Counted from the stretch's first letter, positions 35,776 to 46,731 are shown. The stretch: 64,000 bases of DNA from CAVVJA01 sp963809815 (GCA_963809815.1 CAWELM010000010.1:248001-312000); one strand, 5' to 3'. The notes: a model not told the origin generated them from the letters alone. Made by a program: numbers and translations.

Positions 35776-36402
35776 ATGACGGTTCCCGCCCGGCCAGCCG
35801 AGAAGCGCGCTCGCCGGTTCGATCCCACCAGTTGGGGCGGCGCGCTCATCGTGATGGCTGCGCTCGCAGGTGTGCTTTATGTGGTCGAGTTCATCGACGT
35901 CGCGGGCAACCTCCAGCTGGACCGATTCGGCATCCGTCCGCGCGAGGTGGCTGGTCTGTGGGGGGTGTTGTTTTCGCCGTTCCTGCACGCCAGTTGGTGG
36001 CACCTGATATCGAACACCGCCCCGTTCATCGCGCTCGGCTGGGCCGTGTTGCTGTCTGGTGTGCGGACATGGCTGGTGGTCACCGCGATAGTGATCCTCG
36101 TCGGTGGTTTTGCAACCTGGCTGCTGGCACCATCCGGGCTCATCGTCGGGGCTAGCGGTCTCGTGTTCGGCTGGCTCGGGTACTTGATCGCGCGGGCAGT
36201 GTTCTCCCGAAGGCTGCTGTGGATTCTCGGCGCCATCCTGGTCGCGTTCTTCTTCAGTGGGCTGCTTGCCGGATTGCTACCGTCCCTCGATCGGAACACG
36301 TCGTGGCAAGCGCATGTCTGCGGATTCGCGGCCGGCATCCTGGCCGGCTGGTTACTTCATCAGCGGGCCGGCCAACGGCGCGGAGCCGCTGACGCATCGT
36401 GA
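35776..36402 (+). CDS. Rhomboid family intramembrane serine protease
   Basis: A protein of 208 residues with six membrane segments. FLHASWWHLISNTAPFIALG is the typical early loop and helix, GASGLVFGWLGYLIARA holds the catalytic Ser (GxSG), and SWQAHVCGFAAGILAGWLLH holds the catalytic His. It would cut membrane proteins within the bilayer. The place between cysM and murI matches Mycobacterium (Rv1337 position). Confidence 0.92.
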   Translation: MTVPARPAEKRARRFDPTSWGGALIVMAALAGVLYVVEFIDVAGNLQLDRFGIRPREVAGLWGVLFSPFLHASWWHLISNTAPFIALGWAVLLSGVRTWLVVTAIVILVGGFATWLLAPSGLIVGASGLVFGWLGYLIARAVFSRRLLWILGAILVAFFFSGLLAGLLPSLDRNTSWQAHVCGFAAGILAGWLLHQRAGQRRGAADAS

Positions 36403-36519
36403 TCTGCGTGCGGCCCCGGTCGGTGTCGCTCTGACAGGTGGGCGCTTGGGGGTTGCTGCGAGATGCGCGGCTACAGGACCATGTCCCCACACGAAGACCG
36501 ACCTGGATGGGGGCACACA

Positions 36520-37866
36520 ATGTCCAGAAAGGCAGTTCGGTGTCTGTGCGTAGCGGCCGGCGTGACGTTGGCGATGCTGTGCGGCACTCAGGTGGCCAGT
36601 GCAGCAGCTGCACCGGATGGCACAAACACCGCAGCGTCTGAGGCGGTGGCCTGCGCGTCGTTGTACGGGGTGCCGGCAAGCATCGGGCCCGAACCGCTGA
36701 GCGCATGCCAGTGGGACATGCGGGCAATTAGCGCAACCACAGCGGGGTCGTACTCGGTGAACCAGGGCAAGGGTGCGCGCATCGGCGACATCGACACCGG
36801 CATCGATCTCACCAACACCGACATCATGCCGAACGTCGATGTGGCGAGTTCATGCGTCTTCCTCTATGCGGACACACCGACTGCCAACCCGGCTGAGCAG
36901 GTGACGAGAGGCGACTGTTCGAACAAGGACGCGCTGCAGGACCGGGCCGGTCACGGCACTCACACCGCGGGGACCATAGCCGCGCCCATCAACGACGTAG
37001 GCGTCTCAGGCGTTGCTCCTGAGGCCCAGATCGTCGTGCTCAAGGCCGGAACGGAGCAGGGTTTCTTCTTCACCCAGTCGGTCGTCGACGCGTTGCGCTA
37101 TGCCGGTGACCAGCACCTCGACGTCGTCAACATGAGCTTCTTCGCCGATCCGTGGCTGTTCAACTGCCGCAACGACAAGGAGCAGAAGGCGATCATCAAA
37201 GCGATCTCCGCCGCCGCCCGCTACGCGCAGCAACGGGGTGTTCTGCTGGTGGCCGCAGCCGGGAACGACGGCATCGACCTCAGCCACCCGACCGTCGACG
37301 AGATCAGCCCGGACTTCCCACCGGGAGCCGCGGTGACTCGCCCCGTGAACAACTCGTGCGTGGTGCTCCCGACCGAGTTGCCCGGCGTCGTCGTCGTTAC
37401 CGCGACCGGGGCGCAGAACCTGCTCGCATGGTATTCGACCTACGGGAATGTCACCGACGTCACTGCGCCAGGCGGCTCCCGGTTCCAGACCCCGACGTTC
37501 GATCCGAATCGGGGACGGGTGCTGTCGACGTACTCCGCCACCGCCATCGACCTCGCAGACGAGGCTGCGCTCGGGCGTCTCGTCCAGGACGCCAACGGCA
37601 ACTACTACGCCTGGTTGAACGGAACGTCGATGGCCGCACCGCACGTCGCGGGCGTCGCGGCGCTGATCCGAGCTGCGCACCCCGGGATGCCGCAAGGCGC
37701 GGTCGCCGCGTTGCTGCGCAACACCGCGACCGCCCAGCCGTGCCCGGCGGCGCTCGACCCTGGTGTCGTGTTCTTCGAGGCACCGGTGCAGGTCTGCCGC
37801 GGCGGCAAAGGCAACAACAACTTCTACGGCAAGGGGCTGGTGAACGCGCTGGCGGCAAGCCAGTAG
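36520..37866 (+). CDS. Secreted S8 family serine peptidase (subtilisin-like)
   Basis: From ATG 36520 the protein has 448 residues, with signal peptide VRCLCVAAGVTLAMLCGTQVASAAAA. The S8 triad is intact: Asp in GARIGDIDTGIDLTN, His in DRAGHGTHTAGTIA, and Ser in LNGTSMAAPHVAGVAALI, with the oxyanion Asn in VAAAGNDG. No propeptide inhibitor is obvious, though about 60 residues lie between the signal and the domain. Cysteine pairs suggest disulfides. Members of this type act outside the cell. It ends 37 bases before a strong terminator. Confidence 0.92.
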   Translation: MSRKAVRCLCVAAGVTLAMLCGTQVASAAAAPDGTNTAASEAVACASLYGVPASIGPEPLSACQWDMRAISATTAGSYSVNQGKGARIGDIDTGIDLTNTDIMPNVDVASSCVFLYADTPTANPAEQVTRGDCSNKDALQDRAGHGTHTAGTIAAPINDVGVSGVAPEAQIVVLKAGTEQGFFFTQSVVDALRYAGDQHLDVVNMSFFADPWLFNCRNDKEQKAIIKAISAAARYAQQRGVLLVAAAGNDGIDLSHPTVDEISPDFPPGAAVTRPVNNSCVVLPTELPGVVVVTATGAQNLLAWYSTYGNVTDVTAPGGSRFQTPTFDPNRGRVLSTYSATAIDLADEAALGRLVQDANGNYYAWLNGTSMAAPHVAGVAALIRAAHPGMPQGAVAALLRNTATAQPCPAALDPGVVFFEAPVQVCRGGKGNNNFYGKGLVNALAASQ

Positions 37867-37902
37867 AGCAAGGACAACGCGGCCGTCACCAGGGCGACGT
37901 GC

Positions 37903-37936
37903 GCTGAGGCTTCACGTGCGGGCGCGAAGCCTCAGC
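37903..37936. terminator. Hairpin terminator after the secreted subtilase
   Basis: GCTGAGGCTTC (37903-37913) and GAAGCCTCAGC (37926-37936) are perfect 11-base arms with a 12-base loop. It lies between the subtilase stop and the murI start. Confidence 0.75.
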
Positions 37937-37955
37937 CGGCCATGGCCTGCGTATC

Positions 37956-38786
37956 GTGATCGGCGTGCCGCCGGCCGACCGTCTCGATCCCATCGGTGTC
38001 TTCGATTCCGGAGTTGGCGGGCTCACGGTAGCTCGGGCCATTCTCGATCAGCTGCCCCACGAATCACTCCACTATGTCGGCGACACCGCGAACGGGCCGT
38101 ATGGACCGAAGCCGATTGCCGACGTGCGGCGGCACGCGCTGACCGTTATGGACGAGCTGGCGGGTAGTGGTGTGAAGGCGCTCGTCATCGCCTGCAACAG
38201 TGCCAGCGCGGCGTGCCTGCGGGACGCGCGTGAGCGATACGACATCCCGGTCATCGAGGTCATCCTTCCGGCGGTACGGCGCGCCGTCTCCGCCACGCGC
38301 AACGGTCGGGTCGGCGTCATCGGGACCGTCGCCACGATTACCAGCGGAGCGTACGAAGACGCGTTCGCGGCGGCGCCCGGCGTCGAGGTCGAAAGCGCGG
38401 CCTGCCCGCGGTTCGCGGAATTCGTGGAGCGCGGGATTACGAGCGGCCGGCAGCTACTCGGGCTGGCCGAGTCCTACCTGGCCCCGCTCAACCAGGCTGG
38501 CGTCGACACCGTGGTCCTGGGATGCACCCATTACCCAATGCTCACCGGGCTGCTGTCGATCGTTCTCGGTGATGGCGTCACCCTGGTATCCAGTGCTGAA
38601 GAGACCGCCAAGGACGTCTATCGGGTGTTGTACCGGGCCGATCTGCTGCGTCCTGATGCCGCGCCGCCACCGGCCCAGATCTTCCGGGCAACCGGTCCCG
38701 CGCAGCCGTTTGCTCGGCTGTCCGGACGCTTTCTGGGACCCGAGCTTGCGGCGGCGGCCGAGGTTGCGGTCGGAGGTGCGGCATGA
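37956..38786 (+). CDS. murI: Glutamate racemase
   Basis: A protein of 276 residues from GTG 37956 (GTG 37965 possible). PIGVFDSGVGGLTVARAIL, YVGDTANGPYGPKP, LVIACNSASAACLRD (first catalytic Cys) and TVVLGCTHYPMLTGLL (second catalytic Cys) are all present. It supplies D-glutamate for peptidoglycan. Its stop overlaps the next start (ATGA). Confidence 0.96.
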   Translation: MIGVPPADRLDPIGVFDSGVGGLTVARAILDQLPHESLHYVGDTANGPYGPKPIADVRRHALTVMDELAGSGVKALVIACNSASAACLRDARERYDIPVIEVILPAVRRAVSATRNGRVGVIGTVATITSGAYEDAFAAAPGVEVESAACPRFAEFVERGITSGRQLLGLAESYLAPLNQAGVDTVVLGCTHYPMLTGLLSIVLGDGVTLVSSAEETAKDVYRVLYRADLLRPDAAPPPAQIFRATGPAQPFARLSGRFLGPELAAAAEVAVGGAA

Positions 38787-39526
38787 AGCTCACCGTGCTG
38801 GGGTGTTCGGGGAGCTTGCCCGGACCGGACTCGCCTGCGGCCGGCTATCTTGTCGAGTCCGACGGACATCGCGTCGTGTTGGATCTGGGCAACGGGGCGC
38901 TCGGGGCATTGCAACGTTATGTTGCGCCGCGTGACATCGACGCCGTCGTCCTCTCGCATCTGCATGCGGATCATTGCTTGGACATGACGTCGCTCATGGT
39001 GGCCCTGCGGTACAGCCCGGACCGGCCACACGCGCGAATCCCGGTGATCGGTCCGGACGAGACGGAGCGGCGAATCGTCGCGGCGTGGGACGCAGACACC
39101 TCCGACCTCGGCCTTCGAGAGCTGTTCGACTTCCACCCTCCGGTCAGCGGCGACCTCGGCCCATTCGAGGTCGCGTTCGCCGTTATGAACCACCCGGTAC
39201 CCACCTTCGCCGTGCGGATGAGCGTGGGCGGTCGGAGCCTCGTGTACTCCGGTGACACCGGTGAATGCGAGGCGCTCGTCACGCTCGCCGAGGGCGCCGA
39301 CACGTTGCTTGCCGAGGCGACGTTCGGTCCGGGTGTTCGATACGTGCCCGATCTGCACCTGACCGGGGCGCAGGCTGGTCAGCACGCCGCCCGGGCCGGC
39401 GTGCAGCGACTCATCGTCACGCACATCCCGCCGTGGGCCTCGCGGGACGTGGCCGCGGCCGAGGCGGCGGCGATGTTCGACGGGGTGGTCGTCGCAGCTT
39501 CACCCGGCGCCGAATTCGAGATATGA
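38783..39526 (+). CDS. MBL-fold metallohydrolase (Rv1339-like cyclic nucleotide phosphodiesterase/RNase Z-like)
   Basis: A protein of 247 residues. MKLTVLGCSGSLPGPDSPAAGYLVESDGHRVVLDLGNGALG is the typical opening, VVLSHLHADHCLDMTSL holds the HxHxDH zinc site, and further ligands lie in NHPVPTFAVRM, YSGDTGECEAL and IVTHIPPWAS. The orthologue Rv1339 sits next to murI in Mycobacterium and has been reported to cleave cyclic AMP. Translation is coupled to murI. Confidence 0.93.
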   Translation: MKLTVLGCSGSLPGPDSPAAGYLVESDGHRVVLDLGNGALGALQRYVAPRDIDAVVLSHLHADHCLDMTSLMVALRYSPDRPHARIPVIGPDETERRIVAAWDADTSDLGLRELFDFHPPVSGDLGPFEVAFAVMNHPVPTFAVRMSVGGRSLVYSGDTGECEALVTLAEGADTLLAEATFGPGVRYVPDLHLTGAQAGQHAARAGVQRLIVTHIPPWASRDVAAAEAAAMFDGVVVAASPGAEFEI

Positions 39527-39578
39527 CGTCGGCGCGCGTCCCCAAAATGGGGCGAACCCGCTTGTAGTCTCTTGCCGC

Positions 39579-40385
39579 GTGAATCGACGGGCGTTCCTCC
39601 TGTCGCTCGCGGCTGGGTCCGTTGCCGTGGTAGCGCTGCACGAGCGTGGCACGTCAGACGCGAAGAAGAGCAAGCCGCACGACGCAGCGCCCAAGAGTCC
39701 TTCCCCGTCGGCGACCCGGCCGCCTCTGCAGCGTATCCAGTCGGGCGCACCGCAGCTGACTCAGGCCATGCCGGATCGGTTGCTGTGGGGCCTGCCTGCG
39801 GTTGGCAACACTGTGGCGCTCACGATCGACGATGGCGTGAATTCCGGCGTCGTGGCGGCCTACCTCGATTTCATCCGGCGCACCGGCGTTCGCGTCACGT
39901 TCTTCCCGAACGGCGTGTACCCGTCCTGGACGCAGCACGCGCCAGCCCTGCGTCCGCTCGTTGACAGCGGACAGGTACAGCTCGGTAATCACACCTGGAG
40001 CCACCCAGACCTGGTTGTCCTGTCCGACTCAGCCGTCGTCGATCAGCTCTCGCGCAACGAGAAGTTTCTCTGGAACACCTTCGGGGTCACCGCCAGGCCC
40101 TTCTTCCGGCCGCCGTACGGCTCGCGCGACGCCCGCATCGACCGGTTGGCCGCCGACCAGGGCTACTGGGTGTCGACAATGTGGAACGGGACGTTCGGTG
40201 ATTCCGACCTGCTGACGCCCGCCCAGGTGCTGGCCAACGCGAAGCAATGGCTCATCGCCCATCACATCGTCATCGGACACGCCAACTACCCGACCGTCAC
40301 ACACGTCTTCTACGAGCTCGCCGACCTGATTCGCTCCCGCCAGCTCGTCACCGTCACCTTGAACGACGTGTTCAATACCACCTAG
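39579..40385 (+). CDS. Polysaccharide deacetylase family protein (NodB homology)
   Basis: A protein of 268 residues from GTG 39579. It has an N-terminal signal or anchor (NRRAFLLSLAAGSVAVVALHE), a Ser/Pro linker, then the NodB domain. VALTIDDGVNSGVV has the metal and base Asp pair, VQLGNHTWSHPDL has the HxxxH zinc histidines, and FFRPPYGSRDARIDRLAADQGY is motif 3. It would remove N-acetyl groups from a cell-wall or surface glycan. It interrupts the mycobacterial murI-MBL-rph order. It ends convergent with the YjbQ gene, overlapping by four bases. Confidence 0.9.
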   Translation: MNRRAFLLSLAAGSVAVVALHERGTSDAKKSKPHDAAPKSPSPSATRPPLQRIQSGAPQLTQAMPDRLLWGLPAVGNTVALTIDDGVNSGVVAAYLDFIRRTGVRVTFFPNGVYPSWTQHAPALRPLVDSGQVQLGNHTWSHPDLVVLSDSAVVDQLSRNEKFLWNTFGVTARPFFRPPYGSRDARIDRLAADQGYWVSTMWNGTFGDSDLLTPAQVLANAKQWLIAHHIVIGHANYPTVTHVFYELADLIRSRQLVTVTLNDVFNTT

Positions 40386-40786
40386 CCGGCGAGGAAGCTC
40401 AGCTGCACGGTTCGGTCCGGGTTGTCGATATTCGTGTCGACAAGACATATCGACTGCCAGGTCCCGAGCTGCAGCCGCCCGTTCACGACGGGCACCACGA
40501 CGGACGGCGGGATGAATGCCGGAAGGACGTGGTCGCGGCCGTGTCCGGGAGAGCCATGCTGATGCCGCCACCTGCCGCCCCGCGGCAACAGCTCCTCGAG
40601 TACGGCAATCAGGTCGATATCGCTGCCGGCCCCCGTCTCGAGGATGGCCATGCCGGCTGTGGCGTGGGGCACGAACACGGTGAGCAGACCATCGGACTCG
40701 TTAGCGACGAATCGGGCGCAACGGTCCGACAGGTCGATGACCGCAGGGCGGTTGCCAGTGTGGATCCGGAACGTGTCGGTACGCAT
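40382..40786 (-). CDS. YjbQ family (UPF0047) protein
   Basis: A protein of 134 residues from ATG 40786 (MRTDTFRIHTGNRPAVIDLSDRC). VFVPHATAGMAILETGAGSDIDLIAVLEELLPR, the HQHGSPGHGRDHVLPAFIPPSVVVPVVNGRLQLGTWQSICLVDTN block and the ending RTVQLSFLAG are nearly identical to the YjbQ consensus. The conserved His cluster probably binds a metal. E. coli YjbQ has weak thiamin phosphate synthase activity; the true role is unsettled. Confidence 0.93.
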   Translation of the reverse strand: MRTDTFRIHTGNRPAVIDLSDRCARFVANESDGLLTVFVPHATAGMAILETGAGSDIDLIAVLEELLPRGGRWRHQHGSPGHGRDHVLPAFIPPSVVVPVVNGRLQLGTWQSICLVDTNIDNPDRTVQLSFLAG

Positions 40787-40849
40787 CGGACCATCCTGCA
40801 CTGCGTATTTCGGGGCACTGCCCGCCGATCGACCTGCCACAGTGGAGGC

Positions 40850-43800
40850 ATGCAGATCGGGCTGCTCGGACCACTCGAAGTCCGGGTCAACGGCGTGGCG
40901 GTCGATGTCGCCGGCTCCCGGCTGCGCAGCCTGCTCACCCGGTTGGCCCTGGACGCCGGGCGCCCGGTGAGCGCCGGCGCGCTCGTCGACGCAGTGTGGG
41001 GTGCGTACCCGCCCGGCGATCAGGCGAACGCTTTGCAGTCTCTGGTGTCCCGCCTGCGCCGATCGCTCGGCGACGCCCAGGCGGTGCAGCCGTCATCGGC
41101 GGGCTATCGGCTGGCGGCCGACCCCGGTGACGTGGACGTGCACCAATTCGAGCGGTTGGCTGCGGACGGCGCGGCTGCGCTGCGCCGAGGTGACCCGGCG
41201 ACCGCCCGGCCGATGCTGCGGCGCGCTCTCTCGCTTTGGCGCGGGCCCGCTCTGGCGGACTGTGCAGACGCCGCGTTCGCCGCCGCGCCGATAGCTCGGC
41301 TGGACGATCTGCGGCTCGCCGCCATGGCCGATCGGCTGGCGGCCGACCTATCGCTCCAGCGGGCGCCCGCCGTTGTTGCCGAGCTCGAGGCGCTCACCCG
41401 AGAGCACCCGCTCGACGAGCGGTTCGCCGCGCTGCTGATCAAAGCGCTGCGGGCTGCGGGTCGTACCTCGGATGCGCTCTCCGCCTACCAGAGGCTACGC
41501 GAGCTCCTTGTCGACGAGCTTGGCGTCGACCCGTCACCGGAGCTGCAAGAACTGCACCTGTCCGTCCTCCGCGGCGAGCAGCCTCCGCCCAGCGGCACGG
41601 CCGGATATGCCCGGCGGACCAACCTGCGAGCCACTCTCACCAGCTTCGTCGGCCGCGACGAGGAGGCGGCGCGCATCGTCAAATTGCTGAACGAGAGCCG
41701 CCTGGTGACGCTGGTGGGAACCGGCGGCTCCGGTAAGACCCGCCTCGCCACCGAGGCCGCATCGTCACTCCTGGAGGACTACGACGCCACCTGGCTGGTG
41801 GAGCTCGCTCCCGTGACGGATCCGGCCGAGATCCCCTATGCGGTACTGGCCTCGATCGGCCGGCGGGACGCCACGACCCGCAGCGATCCGGATGCGCCAC
41901 GGCGCCCGTCGGAAGCGGTCGACGAGCTGCGCGGGGTGCTCACCGCCCGTCGGGCAATGCTCGTGGTCGACAACTGCGAACACCTGCTCGACGGCGTGGC
42001 ACAACTCGTCGACACGCTGCTGGCCGATTGCCCGCAGCTGGCTGTCCTCGCGACCAGCCGGGAACCGCTTGCGATCACCGGCGAGGCGCTCGTCGTGCTG
42101 GCCCCGCTGCCGGTGCCGGTGCTCGGATCGACGGTCGAGCAGGCGCTCGCGTCCGCGGCGGTGCAGTTGTTCGCCGATCGGGGGGCGGCGGCCCGGCCGG
42201 AGTTCGGCATCGACGACGCAACGGTCGACGACAGCGTCGAGATCGTGCGCCGGCTCGACGGCCTGCCGCTCGCGATCGAGCTGGCGGCCGCCCGGTTGCG
42301 CACCTTGCCGGTCCACGAGGTTGCCGCGAGGTTGTCCGATCGGTTCCGGCTGCTCACCGGCGGCAGCCGGACCGCGCTGCCACGGCACAGAACGTTGCGG
42401 GCAGTGGTGGAGTGGAGCTGGGATCTACTCGCTCCCTCGGAGTGGCTGCTCGCCGAGCGCCTGGCCGTCTTTCCCGCGGGCGCTACCACCGCCAGCGCGG
42501 CCGCCGTGTGTGCCGACGACCGGGTGCGCCGCGCCGACATTCCCGACCTGCTGGCCGCCCTCGTCGACAAGTCGCTCCTTGTGCTGGAGGACGACGGCCC
42601 GCGGTACCGGATGCTCGAGACGATCCGCGAGTTCGGGATAGACCGGCTCGCCGAGCGCGGTGAAGTGGACGCGGTGCGGACCGCTCATGCCCAGTACTTC
42701 GCGGACCTGATCACCGACGTGGTGCCACAGCTGCGAGACCGGCGGCAGCGAGCGGCCATGCGGGTCATAGCTGAGGAGCATGACAACGTTCTTGCCGCGC
42801 TCCGTCACCTCGTCGACCGTGGAGATGCCGGGGCGGCGCTCACGCTCGTTGTCGCGCTGAACCAGTACTGGGCCCTCATCGGTAGGCACACGGAAGCGCT
42901 GACCTGGCTGGAGCTGGCCTTGCGCCTGCCGAGCGAGGACGTCGACCCCGATCTCTGGCTGACCGCCGTCGCGCTGCGGGTGATGAATCGCGCGGTCGGT
43001 GCCCAGCTGGCTGGGACCGACCCCGGCGGACGGCAACCTCGGGACGAAATTCTCGACATCCTCGATGACGTTCTTGCGCTCGACGTGACGGACACCCCGA
43101 TCCTGGCGATCGTCAAGCCGGTCCTGCTGTTCATCGCTGGACAAGAAGAGCAGGCGGCCGACTATCTCAGCCAAGCGCTTGCCAACCCGGACCCGTGGAT
43201 CCAGGCCACGTCGCTGGCCATGCGGGCGCGCTTTGCCGAGAACTCGGGCGACATCGTCGCCGTCCGGGCCGATACCGCAGCGGCCATCGCCCGCTACGAG
43301 TCGGTCGGCGACGAGGTGGGGTTGGCGTCGGTCCTGCCGCTCGCTGCCGGGCTGCTCGCCTATGACGGCGATCTCTCCGGTGCGGTCAACCTATTGACCA
43401 AGGCGCTCCGGCTGTTCGACGACCAATCCGCCGGAGCGATCGAGGTCGATGACCGGCTGTACATCCTGCTGCGGCTTTCGGACATGCACGGGCGGCTCGG
43501 TGAGTGGGATGCGGCGAGCAGTTACGCGGAGGCCGCGTCGGAGATGGCGGATTCCATTGGCTCGGCGGAGTGGCGCGCGCTGACTGCCGTCCTGCGTGGG
43601 GGAGTGCTGCGAGCGTCAGGGGAAGTCGAGGCGGCCCAGCGGCTGCAAACCGAGGCGGAGGACCTGCTCTCCCAAGCCACGCGGTCCCGGTTCACCATGC
43701 ACCACGGGACCGCGCTCGTCGCGGCGTTCGGGGCAGCAGCCGCGGTCGATGCCGGCGATATGGAGTTAGCCCGTCGTCATATTGAGACCGCCTACCCGGC

Positions 43801-44092
43801 CGGGCGGGCGTCGAGGGACATGCCGATCGTCGCGACCGTCGTGGTCGCCGAAGCCGTGCTCGCGTTGGCGTACGACGATGCGGCGATCGCCGCCTGGCTA
43901 CTCGGTCTGGCCGCGCGCATTCGCGGGGCAGATGACCCGACCGACCTGATGGTTGCGCAGGTCGCCGCCGGCGCCCGAGAGGTGCTGGGCGCCGGCGGAT
44001 TCCATGAACAATGGTCGGCTGGTTGGGCCGCCAGTCGCGCGGAGGCGATCGACCTGGCCGACCCGAGTGGGGGTCAGGTCCGACGCCGGTAA
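40850..44092 (+). CDS. SARP-type transcriptional regulator: BTAD, NB-ARC ATPase and TPR repeats
   Basis: A protein of 1080 residues from ATG 40850; GGAGG lies very close, and the earlier in-frame ATG at 40247 runs antisense through yjbQ. Residues 1-95 are an OmpR-like winged helix (MQIGLLGPLEVRVNG...LVSRLRRSLGD). Residues 96-245 are the bacterial transcriptional activator domain (DLSLQRAPAVVAELEALTREHPLDERFAALLIKALRAAGRTSDALSAYQRLRELLVDELGVDPSPELQELH). NB-ARC starts near 265, with Walker A VGTGGSGKTRLA near 287, Walker B MLVVDNCEHLLDG and LATSREPLAITGE. A long TPR-like helical region fills the C-terminus. It probably activates local genes after ATP-driven assembly. It is convergent with the DrrAB-like genes (19-base overlap). 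Confidence 0.9.
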   Translation: MQIGLLGPLEVRVNGVAVDVAGSRLRSLLTRLALDAGRPVSAGALVDAVWGAYPPGDQANALQSLVSRLRRSLGDAQAVQPSSAGYRLAADPGDVDVHQFERLAADGAAALRRGDPATARPMLRRALSLWRGPALADCADAAFAAAPIARLDDLRLAAMADRLAADLSLQRAPAVVAELEALTREHPLDERFAALLIKALRAAGRTSDALSAYQRLRELLVDELGVDPSPELQELHLSVLRGEQPPPSGTAGYARRTNLRATLTSFVGRDEEAARIVKLLNESRLVTLVGTGGSGKTRLATEAASSLLEDYDATWLVELAPVTDPAEIPYAVLASIGRRDATTRSDPDAPRRPSEAVDELRGVLTARRAMLVVDNCEHLLDGVAQLVDTLLADCPQLAVLATSREPLAITGEALVVLAPLPVPVLGSTVEQALASAAVQLFADRGAAARPEFGIDDATVDDSVEIVRRLDGLPLAIELAAARLRTLPVHEVAARLSDRFRLLTGGSRTALPRHRTLRAVVEWSWDLLAPSEWLLAERLAVFPAGATTASAAAVCADDRVRRADIPDLLAALVDKSLLVLEDDGPRYRMLETIREFGIDRLAERGEVDAVRTAHAQYFADLITDVVPQLRDRRQRAAMRVIAEEHDNVLAALRHLVDRGDAGAALTLVVALNQYWALIGRHTEALTWLELALRLPSEDVDPDLWLTAVALRVMNRAVGAQLAGTDPGGRQPRDEILDILDDVLALDVTDTPILAIVKPVLLFIAGQEEQAADYLSQALANPDPWIQATSLAMRARFAENSGDIVAVRADTAAAIARYESVGDEVGLASVLPLAAGLLAYDGDLSGAVNLLTKALRLFDDQSAGAIEVDDRLYILLRLSDMHGRLGEWDAASSYAEAASEMADSIGSAEWRALTAVLRGGVLRASGEVEAAQRLQTEAEDLLSQATRSRFTMHHGTALVAAFGAAAAVDAGDMELARRHIETAYPAGRASRDMPIVATVVVAEAVLALAYDDAAIAAWLLGLAARIRGADDPTDLMVAQVAAGAREVLGAGGFHEQWSAGWAASRAEAIDLADPSGGQVRRR

Positions 44093-44900
44093 GCGCGCGT
44101 CGCCAGCGGGACGAACACCACGAGCAGCCCGGCCATCCAGGCCAGCGTCCACAGCACGTGGGAGGCCACCGGGCCGCCCAGCATCAAGCCACGCACCGCG
44201 TCAACCAGATGGGTGATCGGGTTGACCTTGACAAAACCTTGCAGCCAGCCGGGCATCGTGCTCGGTTGCGCAAAGGTGTTGCTGCCGAAGGACAGCGGCA
44301 GCACGAGAAGCAACATGATCCCTTGCACCGCGCCTGGGGTGCGAGCCATCATGCCGACCCACACCGAGATCCAGCAGAAGCACAACGCGAATGCCACGGA
44401 CAATGCGACTGCGGCGATCGTCGCGACAGTGTTGGTCTCGATCCGGAAACCGATGAGGTACCCGAAGCCGACGAACACCGCGCACAGGATCAGGTACCGG
44501 ACCACGTCGGCGAGCACGCCGCCGACCAGCGGCGCTGAGCGGGCGATCGGCAGCGATCGGAACCGGTCGAAGACACCCTTCTCGAGGTCACCGTTGAGGT
44601 TGGTGCCCAGGGAGATGCCGGCCATCGCGATCGACTGTCCGAGCAGGCCTGGAAGTAGGAACTGCAGATACTCGTGCTGGGATCCGCCGCTGATGGCACC
44701 GCCGAAGATGTAGGTGAACAGCACGAGGAAAATCATCGGCTGCAAGGTCACGTCGATGAGCGCTTCCGGGGTTCGCCAGGTCTTGATGAGGCTGCGCCGC
44801 GCCAACGCGACGCTGTGCCGGATCAGCCCGAACCGGCGGGTCGTTACGGGCGGCACCGGCGCGGGCGCGGCGACAATCGGCTCGCGGGAAAGGGTGGCGG

Positions 44901-44904
<4 letters not shown>
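44074..44904 (-). CDS. ABC-2 type transporter permease (DrrB-like)
   Basis: A protein of 276 residues with six membrane helices: LQPMIFLVLFTYIFGGAISGG, LPGLLGQSIAMAGISLGTNL, VRYLILCAVFVGFGYLIGFRI, IAAVALSVAFALCFCWISVWVG, GIMLLLVLPLSFGSNTF and LWTLAWMAGLLVVFVPLATRA. DLEKGVFDRFRSLPIARSAPLVGGVLADVVRYL is the ABC-2 signature. It pairs with the ATPase gene through an ATGA overlap. Drug or lipid export is inferred from similarity to daunorubicin-resistance DrrB. Confidence 0.92.
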
Positions 44905-45881
<977 letters not shown>

Positions 45882-46008
45882 GCCTCGATCGTGCGAGCGA
45901 GCCCTGGTAGCGCTCGCACACCGCGCTGGTGCGTCGCTGACACGCATCTGGCATGGGCCGTCGCGGCTTGGCGATCGGTTGACGGTGGCTCTCGTTAGGC
46001 TGCGGTCT

Positions 46009-46731
46009 ATGGTGCGTCCCGACGGCCGCGTGGCTGACGAGCTCCGTCCGATCACGATCACCCGCCAGTGGCAGCGCTACGCCGAGGGGTCAGCGCTGAT
46101 CGAGTTCGGCGAGACCAAAGTGCTGTGCGCGGCCTCGGTCGTGCAGGGCGTGCCGCGCTGGCGCAAGGGATCCGGGCTTGGCTGGGTCACGGCCGAGTAC
46201 GCGATGCTGCCACGTGCGACGCTCACCCGTAACGACCGTGAGTCGGTCAAGGGTCGGATCGGCGGGCGGACGCACGAGATCTCCCGGCTGATCGGCCGCT
46301 CACTGCGGGCAGCGATCGACCTGTCGGCATTGGGCGAGAACTCGATCTCGATCGATTGTGATGTGCTGCAGGCTGACGGCGGCACGCGAACCGCCGCGAT
46401 CACCGGCGCCTACGTGGCCCTCGCCGACGCGGTGGCCTGGTTGCGGGACCGTCAGGCATTGGCCCGCCCGGATCCGCTCGTCAACTCGGTGTCCGCGGTG
46501 TCGGTCGGCGTGATCGACGGCGAGGTCCGGCTCGACCTCATGTACGAGGAGGACGTCCGGGCCGAGACCGACATGAACGTGGTCCTTACCGGTACCGGCG
46601 AGTTCGTCGAGGTCCAGGGCACTGCTGAGGGCGCGCCGTTCCGCCGGGCCGAACTCGACGCGATGCTCGACCTCGCCATCAGTGGCTGCGCGCAATTGGC
46701 CAAGATCCAAGCCGACGCGCTGGCGGCGTGA
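46009..46731 (+). CDS. rph: Ribonuclease PH
   Basis: A protein of 240 residues from ATG 46009 (MVRPDGRVADELRPITITRQWQRYAEGSALIEFGETKVLCAASV). PRWRKGSGLGWVTAEYAMLPRAT, RIGGRTHEISRLIGRSLRAAIDL, DCDVLQADGGTRTAAITGAYVAL and LDLMYEEDVRAETDMNVVLTGTGEFVEVQGTAEG are complete. It trims tRNA 3' ends by phosphorolysis. rdgB follows with a stop/start overlap. Confidence 0.97.
   Translation: MVRPDGRVADELRPITITRQWQRYAEGSALIEFGETKVLCAASVVQGVPRWRKGSGLGWVTAEYAMLPRATLTRNDRESVKGRIGGRTHEISRLIGRSLRAAIDLSALGENSISIDCDVLQADGGTRTAAITGAYVALADAVAWLRDRQALARPDPLVNSVSAVSVGVIDGEVRLDLMYEEDVRAETDMNVVLTGTGEFVEVQGTAEGAPFRRAELDAMLDLAISGCAQLAKIQADALAA

Noticed and set aside
40247..40849. Extension of the SARP regulator to an earlier start
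   Set aside because: It runs antisense through yjbQ; the winged-helix opening MQIGLLGPLEVRV starts at 40850.
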